Shown here in pieces: positions 1-7,063 of a stretch of 64,000 nt of DNA. Below the pieces are notes generated by a model that was not told the DNA's origin, ran no database searches, and worked only from the letters and a program-made list of their open reading frames with translations. Numbering within the stretch: the first letter of the stretch is position 1; every line of letters begins with the position of its first letter. Both the position numbers and the translations under genes were made by a program. Origin of the DNA: Betaproteobacteria bacterium. Its GTDB lineage: Bacteria > Pseudomonadota > Gammaproteobacteria > Burkholderiales > SG8-41. The DNA is taken from positions 1-64,000 of the forward strand of contig JAQGNH010000343.1 in the NCBI GenBank assembly GCA_028291945.1, written 5' to 3'.

Positions 1-447
1 CGGGTTGTCGAACAAAAAATCCCACAGCTTGAAGTCGCGAGTCAGCACACCATAGATCGCCATTGCGCGCCGGCCGCTGAGCTGCTTGTTGTAGTCGTCG
101 TCGCCCGAAGGATCTGCCTGTCCGAAGATCGACAGTGGCGGCAGCTGCCCCTTGGCATTTTTGTGTTTCTGCCGTAAGGGGGGCACTGCCTTGAGCATCG
201 CCGCTACGCTGGGGTTGGGAAAAGAAGAATCGAAATCGAACAGGATGACGGGCAACTGCACACAAGCCACCGCAACTAAATCGAGGCTGAGAGTGTTGAA
301 GTCGTCCTCGGTGGTGGGCGCGACAAGAAAAGGCTGCGCCAGGCGCGGCGGATGCGAGGCGGATATTCCAGCCTTGGCGCCGGCCGCTGCCGCCGCGGTC
401 GTGCCGGCCGTGCCGGCCACTGGGCCTTGATCGTCGTCTTGGCTCAT
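1..447 (-). CDS. OmpA-like domain protein, C-terminus beyond the window
   Basis: The reading frame starts at an ATG (445-447 on the minus strand) and stays open through the left edge, giving 149 residues. Residues 8-27 are an Ala/Gly-rich linker. From about residue 66 the sequence looks like the start of an OmpA-type peptidoglycan-associating fold: a strand ending FDFDSSFP (70-77), then SIFGQADPSGDDDYN and LSGRRAMAIY, which match the conserved G-x-(A/T)-D..G....N..LS..RA pattern. There is no signal peptide. The next gene upstream (524-1123) is a LysM/peptidoglycan-binding protein 76 bp away on the same strand, so the pair probably forms one unit. In relatives such cytoplasm-start OmpA/LysM proteins often sit near secreted effector clusters; that role is inference. 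The low-complexity N-terminus makes the exact start uncertain. Confidence 0.6.
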   Translation of the reverse strand, partial: MSQDDDQGPVAGTAGTTAAAAAGAKAGISASHPPRLAQPFLVAPTTEDDFNTLSLDLVAVACVQLPVILFDFDSSFPNPSVAAMLKAVPPLRQKHKNAKGQLPPLSIFGQADPSGDDDYNKQLSGRRAMAIYGVLTRDFKLWDFLFDNP

Positions 448-523
448 ACCGACCCCGGCGCGCAACGGCGGCTGGCAGTTTCCGGCTCAATGCAGGTGCA
501 TGGGTTTTTCATGCCTGCGCCGC

Positions 524-1123
524 CTATGTTCCATGTTCCTGTTTCAACTTCGCTGGGGTGGCGCCGTCGAGTTCACCCGTCACCTTCAGCGCGTGATCGC
601 ACTGAAACTCTTCGATCGCATGGCGCATTTGCTCGGCGTCGTTGTCGCCCACCGCGCCGGCGTAGTAGCCCAGGTTGACCAGCCGCCCCTGCCAGCCGGA
701 GTCCTCGACCAGCGGGTCCAGGAAGCCGATCTTCAGCGGGTGCTCGATGTCCATGTCCGGAATCTTCAGCACGCCGCCTGTGGCGCCCTTCGGGATCGGC
801 GTTTCGGTGATGCCATCGCCGTCGGAGGTGAGCTGGTAGACCGTCCCGTCGACCGTCAGCACACACGCCGTGCCGGTGATCGGCTGGTTGTCGAAATCCT
901 TCAACGCAATGCGCAGCTTGAGCGGCTTGGAGGCGACCCGGAAACGATGCGACTTGTCGGTCGGGCGCGACTCGTTGCGTGGTGCCTTGTCCGGAATGAC
1001 CACGGTGTCGCCCGGGTACAGCACATGCGGATCGACGCGCTCTTGCTTGAGCTGCTCGTTGTCCGGATGGTCCCAGATGGTGTGGAAATCCCTGAAGCCA
1101 TACTGCTGCGCAATGCCGGTCAT
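524..1123 (-). CDS. LysM / peptidoglycan-binding-like protein, 5' end unclear
   Basis: The 199-residue frame begins inside what looks like a LysM module: GDHMTGIAQQYGF at the start and VLYPGDTVVIPD near residue 40 match the two ends of LysM, but the usual first strand (y-x-V-x-x-G-D) is only partly encoded. Reading upstream in frame gives AAAGDH and then a stop at 1163-1165, with no ATG and no Shine-Dalgarno sequence, so either translation starts at a rare codon near 1144 or the 5' end has been lost. Residues about 60-130 form a beta-rich middle region. Residues 138-199 (SGWQGRLVNLGYYAG ... HAIEEFQCDHALKVTG) resemble a peptidoglycan-binding type 1 domain. It lies 76 bp upstream of the OmpA-like gene on the same strand. 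Function is probably cell-wall binding; no enzymatic domain is visible. Confidence 0.55.
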   Translation of the reverse strand: MTGIAQQYGFRDFHTIWDHPDNEQLKQERVDPHVLYPGDTVVIPDKAPRNESRPTDKSHRFRVASKPLKLRIALKDFDNQPITGTACVLTVDGTVYQLTSDGDGITETPIPKGATGGVLKIPDMDIEHPLKIGFLDPLVEDSGWQGRLVNLGYYAGAVGDNDAEQMRHAIEEFQCDHALKVTGELDGATPAKLKQEHGT

Positions 1124-1165
1124 GTGATCGCCGGCTGCCGCCAGACCAGAGGATGGGCTGTTTCA

Positions 1166-1415
1166 GTCTGCGTCAGGCAACGCCGGCTGTCAATGGGCCA
1201 GGCAATTTGTGTCGGAAGCAATCTGCTATCAGATGAAATGACGGGGCCACATCAGCTTGAATGGGGGTGCTCCGAGGCTGCCTGGCCAAACCTGTGTTTG
1301 CCTGAGTGATGGCAGCCACCAAGGCGTCGCCGGCAGGCCCCTGACTCGTCCGACCAAAGCTCAGGCATGATCCTTTGGGCCGAGCAAAACCTGTCCATCG
1401 TGGCCCACCCGCGCC
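1166..1415. other. No recognisable gene; probably degenerate DNA
   Basis: This 250-base stretch lies between the broken LysM gene and the SRAP remnant. Short open frames exist on both strands but none has a credible start or any familiar motif. The right part (from about 1300) may be further decayed SRAP coding sequence, because it leads directly into the recognisable remnant, but I cannot align it by eye. Confidence 0.4.
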
Positions 1416-1621
1416 CGGTTTCGCATGGCGGTGATCGTGCGCCCGGAGCATTACAGGCTATGGCTTGATCCGCGGATGTGCGGGATCCTGCCGCGCTGGC
1501 GCCTGTGCTCGAGCCGTTCCCGGCTGAGGAGATGCGGGCCATTCCGGTGAGCAAGCGGGTGAACAGTCCGAAGAACAACGATGCGGAACTCGTTGAGCCT
1601 GTGGTGACTCGATCGGCCTAG
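1416..1621 (+). pseudogene. 3' remnant of an SRAP (YedK/HMCES-type) gene, frameshifted
   Basis: SRAP proteins crosslink to abasic sites in single-stranded DNA. Only the C-terminal part is recognisable. One frame (from 1416) reads RFRMAVIVRPEHYRLWLDP, the counterpart of the family's RMPVIL...Y..WLDP segment. A second frame (from 1484) reads DPAALAPVLEPFPAEEMRA then IPVSKRVNSPKNNDAELVEP, the characteristic end of the family, and stops at TAG 1619-1621. The two parts lie in different frames, so at least one indel separates them near 1473-1483. The N-terminal half with the catalytic Cys2 is not visible. The end is one base from the converging membrane-protein gene. It is a dead gene fragment, consistent with a decaying accessory region. 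Confidence 0.75.
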
Positions 1622-1622
1622 C

Positions 1623-2182
1623 CTATTCGAGGTCAGGAGTTTTCCCCAACTTCAGTCGGGCCACGATTTCGCGACGAGCCCTGCAGAGCACGAGGTGTGT
1701 TTCTTTCGCCGAGAAATAAAACAGACCACTTGCCACGATGGCGAGGAGCCCGAGAATTATTGGGGGTACAGGGCGCTATTGAAATTTTCGTAATAAGCCG
1801 CCGCAAGCCCAGTCAACGCAAATGGCGATGCGATAACCATTGCTAGCTCGAAGTAGAGAGTAGTAGCCCGGCGGCTTATGTATCTAAACCCAATGGGCTC
1901 GGGAGGGTGGCTCGCAAGATAGTCGTACCAATTAGCGTGCACTGAGAATTCAGAATCTCTTTGCTTATCCCAGCGCGCCTCAAAATGAGTCACGATAATC
2001 TCGATAATGCAGCCGATCAAAATCGCCAGACCAACAAGCATCGCGTTCGCTAAGATATCGTATGTCTTATATATCTGGTCGAATTTCGGCACCTTCGACG
2101 CGAACCAGAACGCCCACGGCGCGAGCGCCACGAAGCCAGGTAACAAGATCACGAGCAATGAACGAGTCAGCGTTATCGGCAT
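1623..2182 (-). pseudogene. Small multi-spanning membrane protein, frameshift at a C run
   Basis: From ATG 2180-2182 (a TTG at 2210-2212 is an alternative start) the frame encodes two hydrophobic segments near the N-terminus (SLLVILLPGFVALAPWAFWF; NAMLVGLAILIGCIIEIIV), a polar middle with HFEARWDKQRDSEF, and a third segment LYFELAMVIASPFALTGLAA, then stops at 1757-1759. One frame over, the DNA continues as coding sequence: PPIILGLLAIVASGLFYFSA, then a basic tail ending ARLKLGKTPDLE, to a TAG at 1623-1625. The switch point is a run of five C on the coding strand (1762-1766). One more C would restore a protein of about 185 residues with four membrane segments. The gene may be a true frameshift mutant, a phase-variable gene or a sequencing indel. 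I do not recognise the family. Confidence 0.6.
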
Positions 2183-2251
2183 GGAGGTAATGTCGCGTCT
2201 TCGTGCGATCAATCAAAAAACAGGGGCTCGGAAAGCCCCGCAGACGAATGC

Positions 2252-2635
2252 TCAGCTAACCTTTAAGCCACTTTCCTGGATCTGCACAATCATCCTGAAA
2301 TCCCCTTGTTGCTGCAGCGCTTGCTCATAGTGGAACTCCAGCAGCGCAATCCATTTCTCCAGAAGCACTCGTCCGTCCACTTCGTTGCATCGGAAGCTAA
2401 TGCGCCCGAGTCTGCGAAATGCGCGGCGATTCCCTTCAGGCACGCGCTGAACGATTTTTTCGAAATCCCGATCCCATGTGACCACGATCGCAGAGAGCCG
2501 ATCGCCCATCGCCGCAATCACTGGATCGGGAGTGCCTGCGGGGAATAGATCGCGTACAAAACGTACGTCGTGCCCGCGATCGGCGAAGAAAGCCGCGACC
2601 GAGTTCGGCACGTTCTCATCAATGAGCAGTAGCAT
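2252..2635 (-). CDS. DUF5615 PIN-like toxin of a type II toxin-antitoxin pair
   Basis: The 127-residue protein begins MLLLIDENVPNSVAAFF and continues GHDVRFVRDLFPAGTPDPVI and IVVTWDRDFEKIV. This is the DUF5615 (Mut7-C/PIN-like) layout: an N-terminal acidic strand (D6, E7), then a central D-x-D-F segment, as in probable metal-dependent RNases. I chose ATG 2633-2635 because GAGGGGCG lies about 7 bases upstream; an ATG at 2659 has no such site. The gene follows the stop of the MerR-DUF433 gene by 28 bases on the same strand, the usual antitoxin-then-toxin order for this family pair. The C-terminal extension after about residue 90 (WIALLEFHYEQALQQQ) is helical. Assignment to DUF5615 is by motif recognition; RNase activity is family-based inference. 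Confidence 0.7.
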   Translation of the reverse strand: MLLLIDENVPNSVAAFFADRGHDVRFVRDLFPAGTPDPVIAAMGDRLSAIVVTWDRDFEKIVQRVPEGNRRAFRRLGRISFRCNEVDGRVLLEKWIALLEFHYEQALQQQGDFRMIVQIQESGLKVS

Positions 2636-2663
2636 CCGGCGCCCCTCGGCTGCCGGCATAACC

Positions 2664-3305
2664 TCAAGCAGCCTGGCGCCGGGATTCTTCGAATTCGATG
2701 GCCGCGCGAACATCGTCAGCGGTCAGGCGTGGGTATTCGCCTATTATCGCTACGGCATCGTAGCCAGCCGAATGAAAATTCCAGATGGCGGTAGTTGGGA
2801 TTCGCGTACCAGACACAACCCACGCGTTGTGAACCACGTATCGATTGCGAACAAGCTGCCCCACCTGCTCTGGTCGGCGCTCGCGGAGCTGCTCTGCTGC
2901 CCCTCGCATTTCGTTCGCGATCGGCTCGAGCGCAATCGATAGCACTGTCTGACCTGCGCCGCGCGGCTCAACCGCAACGCCTGTAGATGGGTCAATGAAT
3001 ACCACCCGCCTTCCAAGCAAGCCAAAACGCAAGCTCGACCACGGCGTTTCGTGGTGCTCATGAAGCCACGCACCGACACGGCGCAACTCCTGAAGCGGCA
3101 CGCGATGCTGATTGCGGAGAATCGCAATCGTTCGAAGTCCGACTACATCGCGGAAAGTGTAAATGCGCCCGAACGCGCGCTTGGGATAGCCGTCGACCAA
3201 AGCTGGGGAGAAGAATTCCGTGTCGTCCCAGTACCGCAACTGGCGAGCTGATAGCCCCGTCAGCCGGCATACGTGCTCTGCGGTAAATGCTACGAGCTCA
3301 GACAC
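2664..3305 (-). CDS. MerR-type HTH plus DUF433 antitoxin
   Basis: About 213 residues. Residues 6-75 form a MerR-like winged helix (FTAEHVCRLTGLSARQLRYW, then RIYTFRDVVGLRTI), and residues about 155-205 form a DUF433 domain (SGTRIPTTAIWNFHSAGY ... IGEYPRLTADDVRAAIEF). DUF433 proteins are the usual antitoxin partners of DUF5615 toxins; here the DUF433 part is fused to a DNA-binding domain, so the protein probably binds its own promoter and the toxin. I chose GTG 3303-3305, which has GAAGGCGAG just upstream; another in-frame GTG at 3345-3347 has no clear ribosome-binding site. The toxin gene follows by 28 bases. The operator is probably in 3306-3430, but I see no convincing inverted repeat there. 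The tRNA-Ala gene lies about 130 bp upstream. Confidence 0.72.
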   Translation of the reverse strand: MSELVAFTAEHVCRLTGLSARQLRYWDDTEFFSPALVDGYPKRAFGRIYTFRDVVGLRTIAILRNQHRVPLQELRRVGAWLHEHHETPWSSLRFGLLGRRVVFIDPSTGVAVEPRGAGQTVLSIALEPIANEMRGAAEQLRERRPEQVGQLVRNRYVVHNAWVVSGTRIPTTAIWNFHSAGYDAVAIIGEYPRLTADDVRAAIEFEESRRQAA

Positions 3306-3437
3306 GCTCTCGCCTTCTGTCGCCCAGTCAAAAACGGAGCGTACCACAACGGTTATCGTGATCCGCGGTCGGTCCTACTATGCGGCTATTTTAGAGCTCG
3401 GAGTTAGCGGGTGCTTACGGCTAACCACTTGATTTTA

Positions 3438-3513
<76 letters not shown>

Positions 3514-3587
3514 GTGAAGAGCGCCTTATTTTACCGCATGTCTCAGCGGCAACAAATAGCCCGCGCAACGCGAACTGCCAAAGCACT

Positions 3588-4382
3588 TCATGCAGCGCGC
3601 CGCTCCTCCTGTCGATACGCCCGGGCAAGCAGTACCACACCGAGGATGATCATCGGGAGCGACAGCCACTGTCCCATCGTGAGCCCGAGCGCGAGGACGC
3701 CGAGAAAGCTGTCGGGCTGGCGGGTGAATTCAACGGCAAAGCGAAAGCAGCCGTAGCAAATGAGGAAAAGACCGGAAACAGCCCCTCGCGGTCGAGGTTT
3801 GCTTGAGAACCACCAGAGAATGACGAACAGGGCCACGCCCTCGAGCGCAAACTCATAAAGTTGCGATGGATGACGCGGCAGGGTGTCGACATTCGGGAAC
3901 ACCATCGCCCACGGCACGTTCGTAGGACGGCCCCACAATTCTGCGTTGATGAAATTGCCAAGCCGGCCCGTTGCAAGTCCGATCGGCACGAGAGGGGCGA
4001 TGAAATCGGTGATCGCAAGCCAGTCCTGTTTGCGCGTGCGTGCAAAGAGCCACATCGCGAGAATCACCCCGATCATTCCGCCATGAAACGACATGCCGCC
4101 TTCCCACACGAAGAAAATACGCCAGGGTTCCGCCAGATATTCACCCGCTTTATAGAACAGCACGTACCCCAGCCGGCCGCCGATGATCGTTCCGAGAATG
4201 CCGTAGAAGAGTGCATCGCTCAGGTCCTTCTCGCTCCACACGCCGCCGGGTCGCGCGGCGATGCGCCTGCGACCGATCCACCATACAAGGCTGAAACCGA
4301 TGAGATACATCAGGCCATACCAGCGTATCGCGAGTGGGCCCAAATGCAGGGCGACCGGGTCGAATTGAGGATGGATGAACAT
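3588..4382 (-). CDS. lgt: Prolipoprotein diacylglyceryl transferase
   Basis: Lgt moves diacylglycerol from phosphatidylglycerol to the lipobox cysteine of prelipoproteins in the inner membrane, the first step of lipoprotein maturation. The 264-residue protein has about seven membrane segments. The family signature is clear: [14 protein letters not shown] at 139-152, with the essential arginine at 140, and a conserved histidine at 100 in SFHGGMIG (E. coli H103). The LYEFALEG segment near 175 is also typical. The N-terminus [16 protein letters not shown] aligns with family starts, so ATG 4380-4382 is sound. It is divergent from ilvD across 65 bp. The tRNA-Ala gene follows. Length is slightly below E. 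coli Lgt (291). Confidence 0.96.
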   Translation of the reverse strand: MFIHPQFDPVALHLGPLAIRWYGLMYLIGFSLVWWIGRRRIAARPGGVWSEKDLSDALFYGILGTIIGGRLGYVLFYKAGEYLAEPWRIFFVWEGGMSFHGGMIGVILAMWLFARTRKQDWLAITDFIAPLVPIGLATGRLGNFINAELWGRPTNVPWAMVFPNVDTLPRHPSQLYEFALEGVALFVILWWFSSKPRPRGAVSGLFLICYGCFRFAVEFTRQPDSFLGVLALGLTMGQWLSLPMIILGVVLLARAYRQEERRAA

Positions 4383-4447
4383 GAGGTCGTGAAGAAACGA
4401 TGCGGTACAATGAGGCGCTCATTATAGAACCCCGCAAGGACCTTTCG

Positions 4448-6121
4448 ATGGCGCTCAACAAACGCAGTCGGCTCATTACGCAAGGCGTCGCGCGCTCGCC
4501 GAATCGAGCGATGCTGCGCGCGGTGGGTTTCGGCGACGGCGATTTCGAGAAACCGATCATCGGTGTTGCAAACGGGCACTCCACGATGAACCCGTGCAAC
4601 GCGGGGATACAGCCGCTCGTCGACCGTGCGATCGCGGCGCTGCGCAACGCAGGCGCAATGCCGCAGGTGTTCGGCGTGCCGACCGTGACAGACGGCATCG
4701 GCATGGGCACGGAGGCGATGAAGTATTCGCTCGTCTCCCGTGAGGTCATCGCCGACGCGATCGAGACCGCGGTCAACGGCCAATCGATGGACGGTGTCCT
4801 CGTCTGCGGCGGCTGCGACAAGAACATGCCGGGCGGAATGATCGCCATGGTTCGCATGAACGTACCCGGCATCTATGTCTATGCAGGCACGATCAAACCC
4901 GGCAGGTGGAAAGGTCAGGACCTGACGATCGTGAGCGCATTCGAAGCCGTGGGCGCATACGCTGCAGGCAAGATGAGCGACGAAGATTTCATCGGCATCG
5001 AGAAGAACGCATGCCCGAGCGTCGGCGCCTGCGGCGGCATGTACACGGCGAATACGATGTCGTCCTCGTTCGAAGCGCTCGGCATGAGCCTGCTCGGTTC
5101 GTCGCAGCTCGCTTCGCCCGATTCCGAGAAAGCCGATTCTGCGGAGAAATCCGCCGAAATACTGGTGCGCGCGGTGAAAGATCAGATCAAGCCGCGCGAC
5201 ATCGTGACGCGCAAATCGATCGAAAACGCGGTTGCGCTCATCATGGCGACTGGCGGCTCAACGAACGCGGTGCTGCACTACCTGGCGATTGCGCACGCCG
5301 CCCGGGTCAAATGGACGATCGACGACTTCGAGCGCATTAGAAAGAAAGTCCCCGTGCTGTGCGACCTCAAGCCTTCGGGCCGCTATGTCGCAGTGGATTT
5401 CAACGCCGCGGGCGGTGTGCCGCAGGTGCTCAAGATGTTGCTCGAGCAAGATCTTCTCCACGGCGATTGCGTGACGATCACGGGGCGCACGATCTCCGAA
5501 GAGCTCAAGACGGTACCGGCCGAGCCGCGCGCGGATCAGGACGTGATCCGGCCCTGGGCAAATCCGATGTACTCACAGGGCCACCTCGCGATCCTCAAAG
5601 GCAATCTCTCGCCGGAGGGTTGCGTGGCGAAGATCACCGGGCTTAAATCACCGCGCATCACCGGTCCGGCACGCGTCTTCGACTCGGAGAACGCGTGCAT
5701 GAAAGCCATCATGGCCCGCCGCATCAAGGCCGGCGATGTGATGGTGATCCGCTACGAAGGGCCGAAAGGCGGTCCCGGCATGCAGGAGATGCTCGCACCC
5801 ACTGCAGCCCTCATCGGACAGGGTCTCGGCGAATCGGTGGGTCTCATTACGGATGGGCGCTTTTCAGGCGGCACGTGGGGGATGGTCGTCGGCCACGTCG
5901 CTCCGGAAGCCTTCGTCGGCGGTCCGATCGCACTCGTGGAAAACGGCGACTCCATAACGATTGACGCCAACAAGCGGCTGATCCAGCTGAACGTGTCGGA
6001 TAAAGAACTCGGGCGCCGGCGCAAAAAATGGAAACAGCCGAAGGCGCGCTACACGAGCGGCGTGCTGGCGAAGTACACCGCCCTCGTATCTACGGCGTCG
6101 CGGGGCGCAGTCACCGATTAG
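4448..6121 (+). CDS. ilvD: Dihydroxy-acid dehydratase
   Basis: IlvD dehydrates 2,3-dihydroxy-acids to 2-oxo-acids in isoleucine and valine synthesis, using an Fe-S cluster and Mg2+. The 557-residue protein has the three cysteines expected for a [2Fe-2S] cluster: C50 (MNPCNAG), C123 (GGCDKNMPG) and C195 ([12 protein letters not shown]). The catalytic serine region [15 protein letters not shown] lies near residue 475. I chose ATG 4448 because AAGGA sits 8 bases upstream and the product [14 protein letters not shown] aligns with family starts; the frame extends upstream with no support. At 557 residues it belongs to the shorter IlvD group rather than the E. coli-like 616-residue group. The ion-channel gene starts two bases after the stop. 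Confidence 0.95.
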   Translation: MALNKRSRLITQGVARSPNRAMLRAVGFGDGDFEKPIIGVANGHSTMNPCNAGIQPLVDRAIAALRNAGAMPQVFGVPTVTDGIGMGTEAMKYSLVSREVIADAIETAVNGQSMDGVLVCGGCDKNMPGGMIAMVRMNVPGIYVYAGTIKPGRWKGQDLTIVSAFEAVGAYAAGKMSDEDFIGIEKNACPSVGACGGMYTANTMSSSFEALGMSLLGSSQLASPDSEKADSAEKSAEILVRAVKDQIKPRDIVTRKSIENAVALIMATGGSTNAVLHYLAIAHAARVKWTIDDFERIRKKVPVLCDLKPSGRYVAVDFNAAGGVPQVLKMLLEQDLLHGDCVTITGRTISEELKTVPAEPRADQDVIRPWANPMYSQGHLAILKGNLSPEGCVAKITGLKSPRITGPARVFDSENACMKAIMARRIKAGDVMVIRYEGPKGGPGMQEMLAPTAALIGQGLGESVGLITDGRFSGGTWGMVVGHVAPEAFVGGPIALVENGDSITIDANKRLIQLNVSDKELGRRRKKWKQPKARYTSGVLAKYTALVSTASRGAVTD

Positions 6122-6122
6122 C

Positions 6123-6950
6123 ATGGTACGCGCTGTGCGGGTGCGTCCGGTGCAGGCGTTCGCAGGTCGCATCGTCGCAGCGCGATGGTTCGAGCCGTTC
6201 ATGATCGGGCTCATCATCTTCAATGCCGTCCTGATCGGCCTTGAAACTTCGCACGATTTCGTCGCGCACTACGGCTATTGGCTGCACTTGGGAAATGATG
6301 TGATCCTCGCTGTATTCGTACTCGAGGCGGCCCTGAAAATCACCGCCGTCGCACCGCGGTGGCGGCTCTACTTCGGCAACAGCTGGAATCTGTTCGATTT
6401 TTCGATTGTCGCGCTCTCCCTGATTCCCGCGACAGGTGAATTCGCGCTGGTTGCCCGGCTCATCCGTATCTTGCGGGTGCTACGACTCATTTCAGCCGTT
6501 CCGCAGCTTCGTCTTATAGTGGCGACACTGGTGCGCTCGATCCCAAGCATGGGACACGTCATCATGCTGATGAGCGTCATCTTCTACATTTACGCCGTCA
6601 CGGGCTTCCATTTTTTCGAACGCGACGACCCAGAACACTAGGGCACGCTCGGCACCTCGCTGCTGACCCTTTTCCAATTGGTCACGCTCGAAGGCTGGGT
6701 CGATGTGATGGACGCAGTACTCGAAGCGCATCCATGGTCATGGATTTTCTTCGTAAGCTTCGTTCTGCTCGGCACCTTTGTCGTGTTGAACCTATTCATC
6801 GCGGTGGTCATCAATAACCTCGAAACCAGCAAAGTCGAGCAGCTCCAGGAGCTCGAAAAACCGATTACGCACGATGATGTCCTGAGGGAGCTCGAGCGCA
6901 CGAGCAGGGCACTTAAAGACCTCCAAGCGAAACTCGCACGCTTGTCGTAG
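6123..6950 (+). pseudogene. Bacterial voltage-gated sodium channel (NaChBac type) with an internal TAG
   Basis: The frame encodes a complete single-repeat six-segment channel, split only by TAG at 6639-6641 (codon 173). Before it: S1 (24-42), S2 (56-73), S3 (88-102), an S4 sensor with arginines at 112, 115, 118 and 121, and S5 (143-165). After it, in the same frame: the pore helix, the selectivity motif TLEGW (188-192, like TLESW of NaChBac), S6 (about 203-228) and a C-terminal helical tail with heptad-like leucines. The TAG falls in DPEH[15 protein letters not shown], where relatives commonly have tryptophan (TGG), so one G-to-A change explains it. As written, translation gives a pore-less 172-residue protein. 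It could be a young pseudogene, a read-through gene or a base error. It starts two bases after ilvD without a strong ribosome-binding site. Confidence 0.85.
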
Positions 6951-7063
6951 ACTGCGTGGAGGGCACGTTGCCCGAAGAGCGATAAACCAGTTTTGCCTCC
7001 GCAATAGCGTCGTTCGATGTGCGCATCGAAACGGCAGGCGCACACCCTGCACCTCGGTTAGTC

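Noticed and set aside
6641-6950. Separate small gene starting at 6678 for the channel pore half
   Set aside because: It is in the same frame as the upstream half, lacks its own ribosome-binding site and begins mid-pore-helix, so it is the rest of the interrupted channel.
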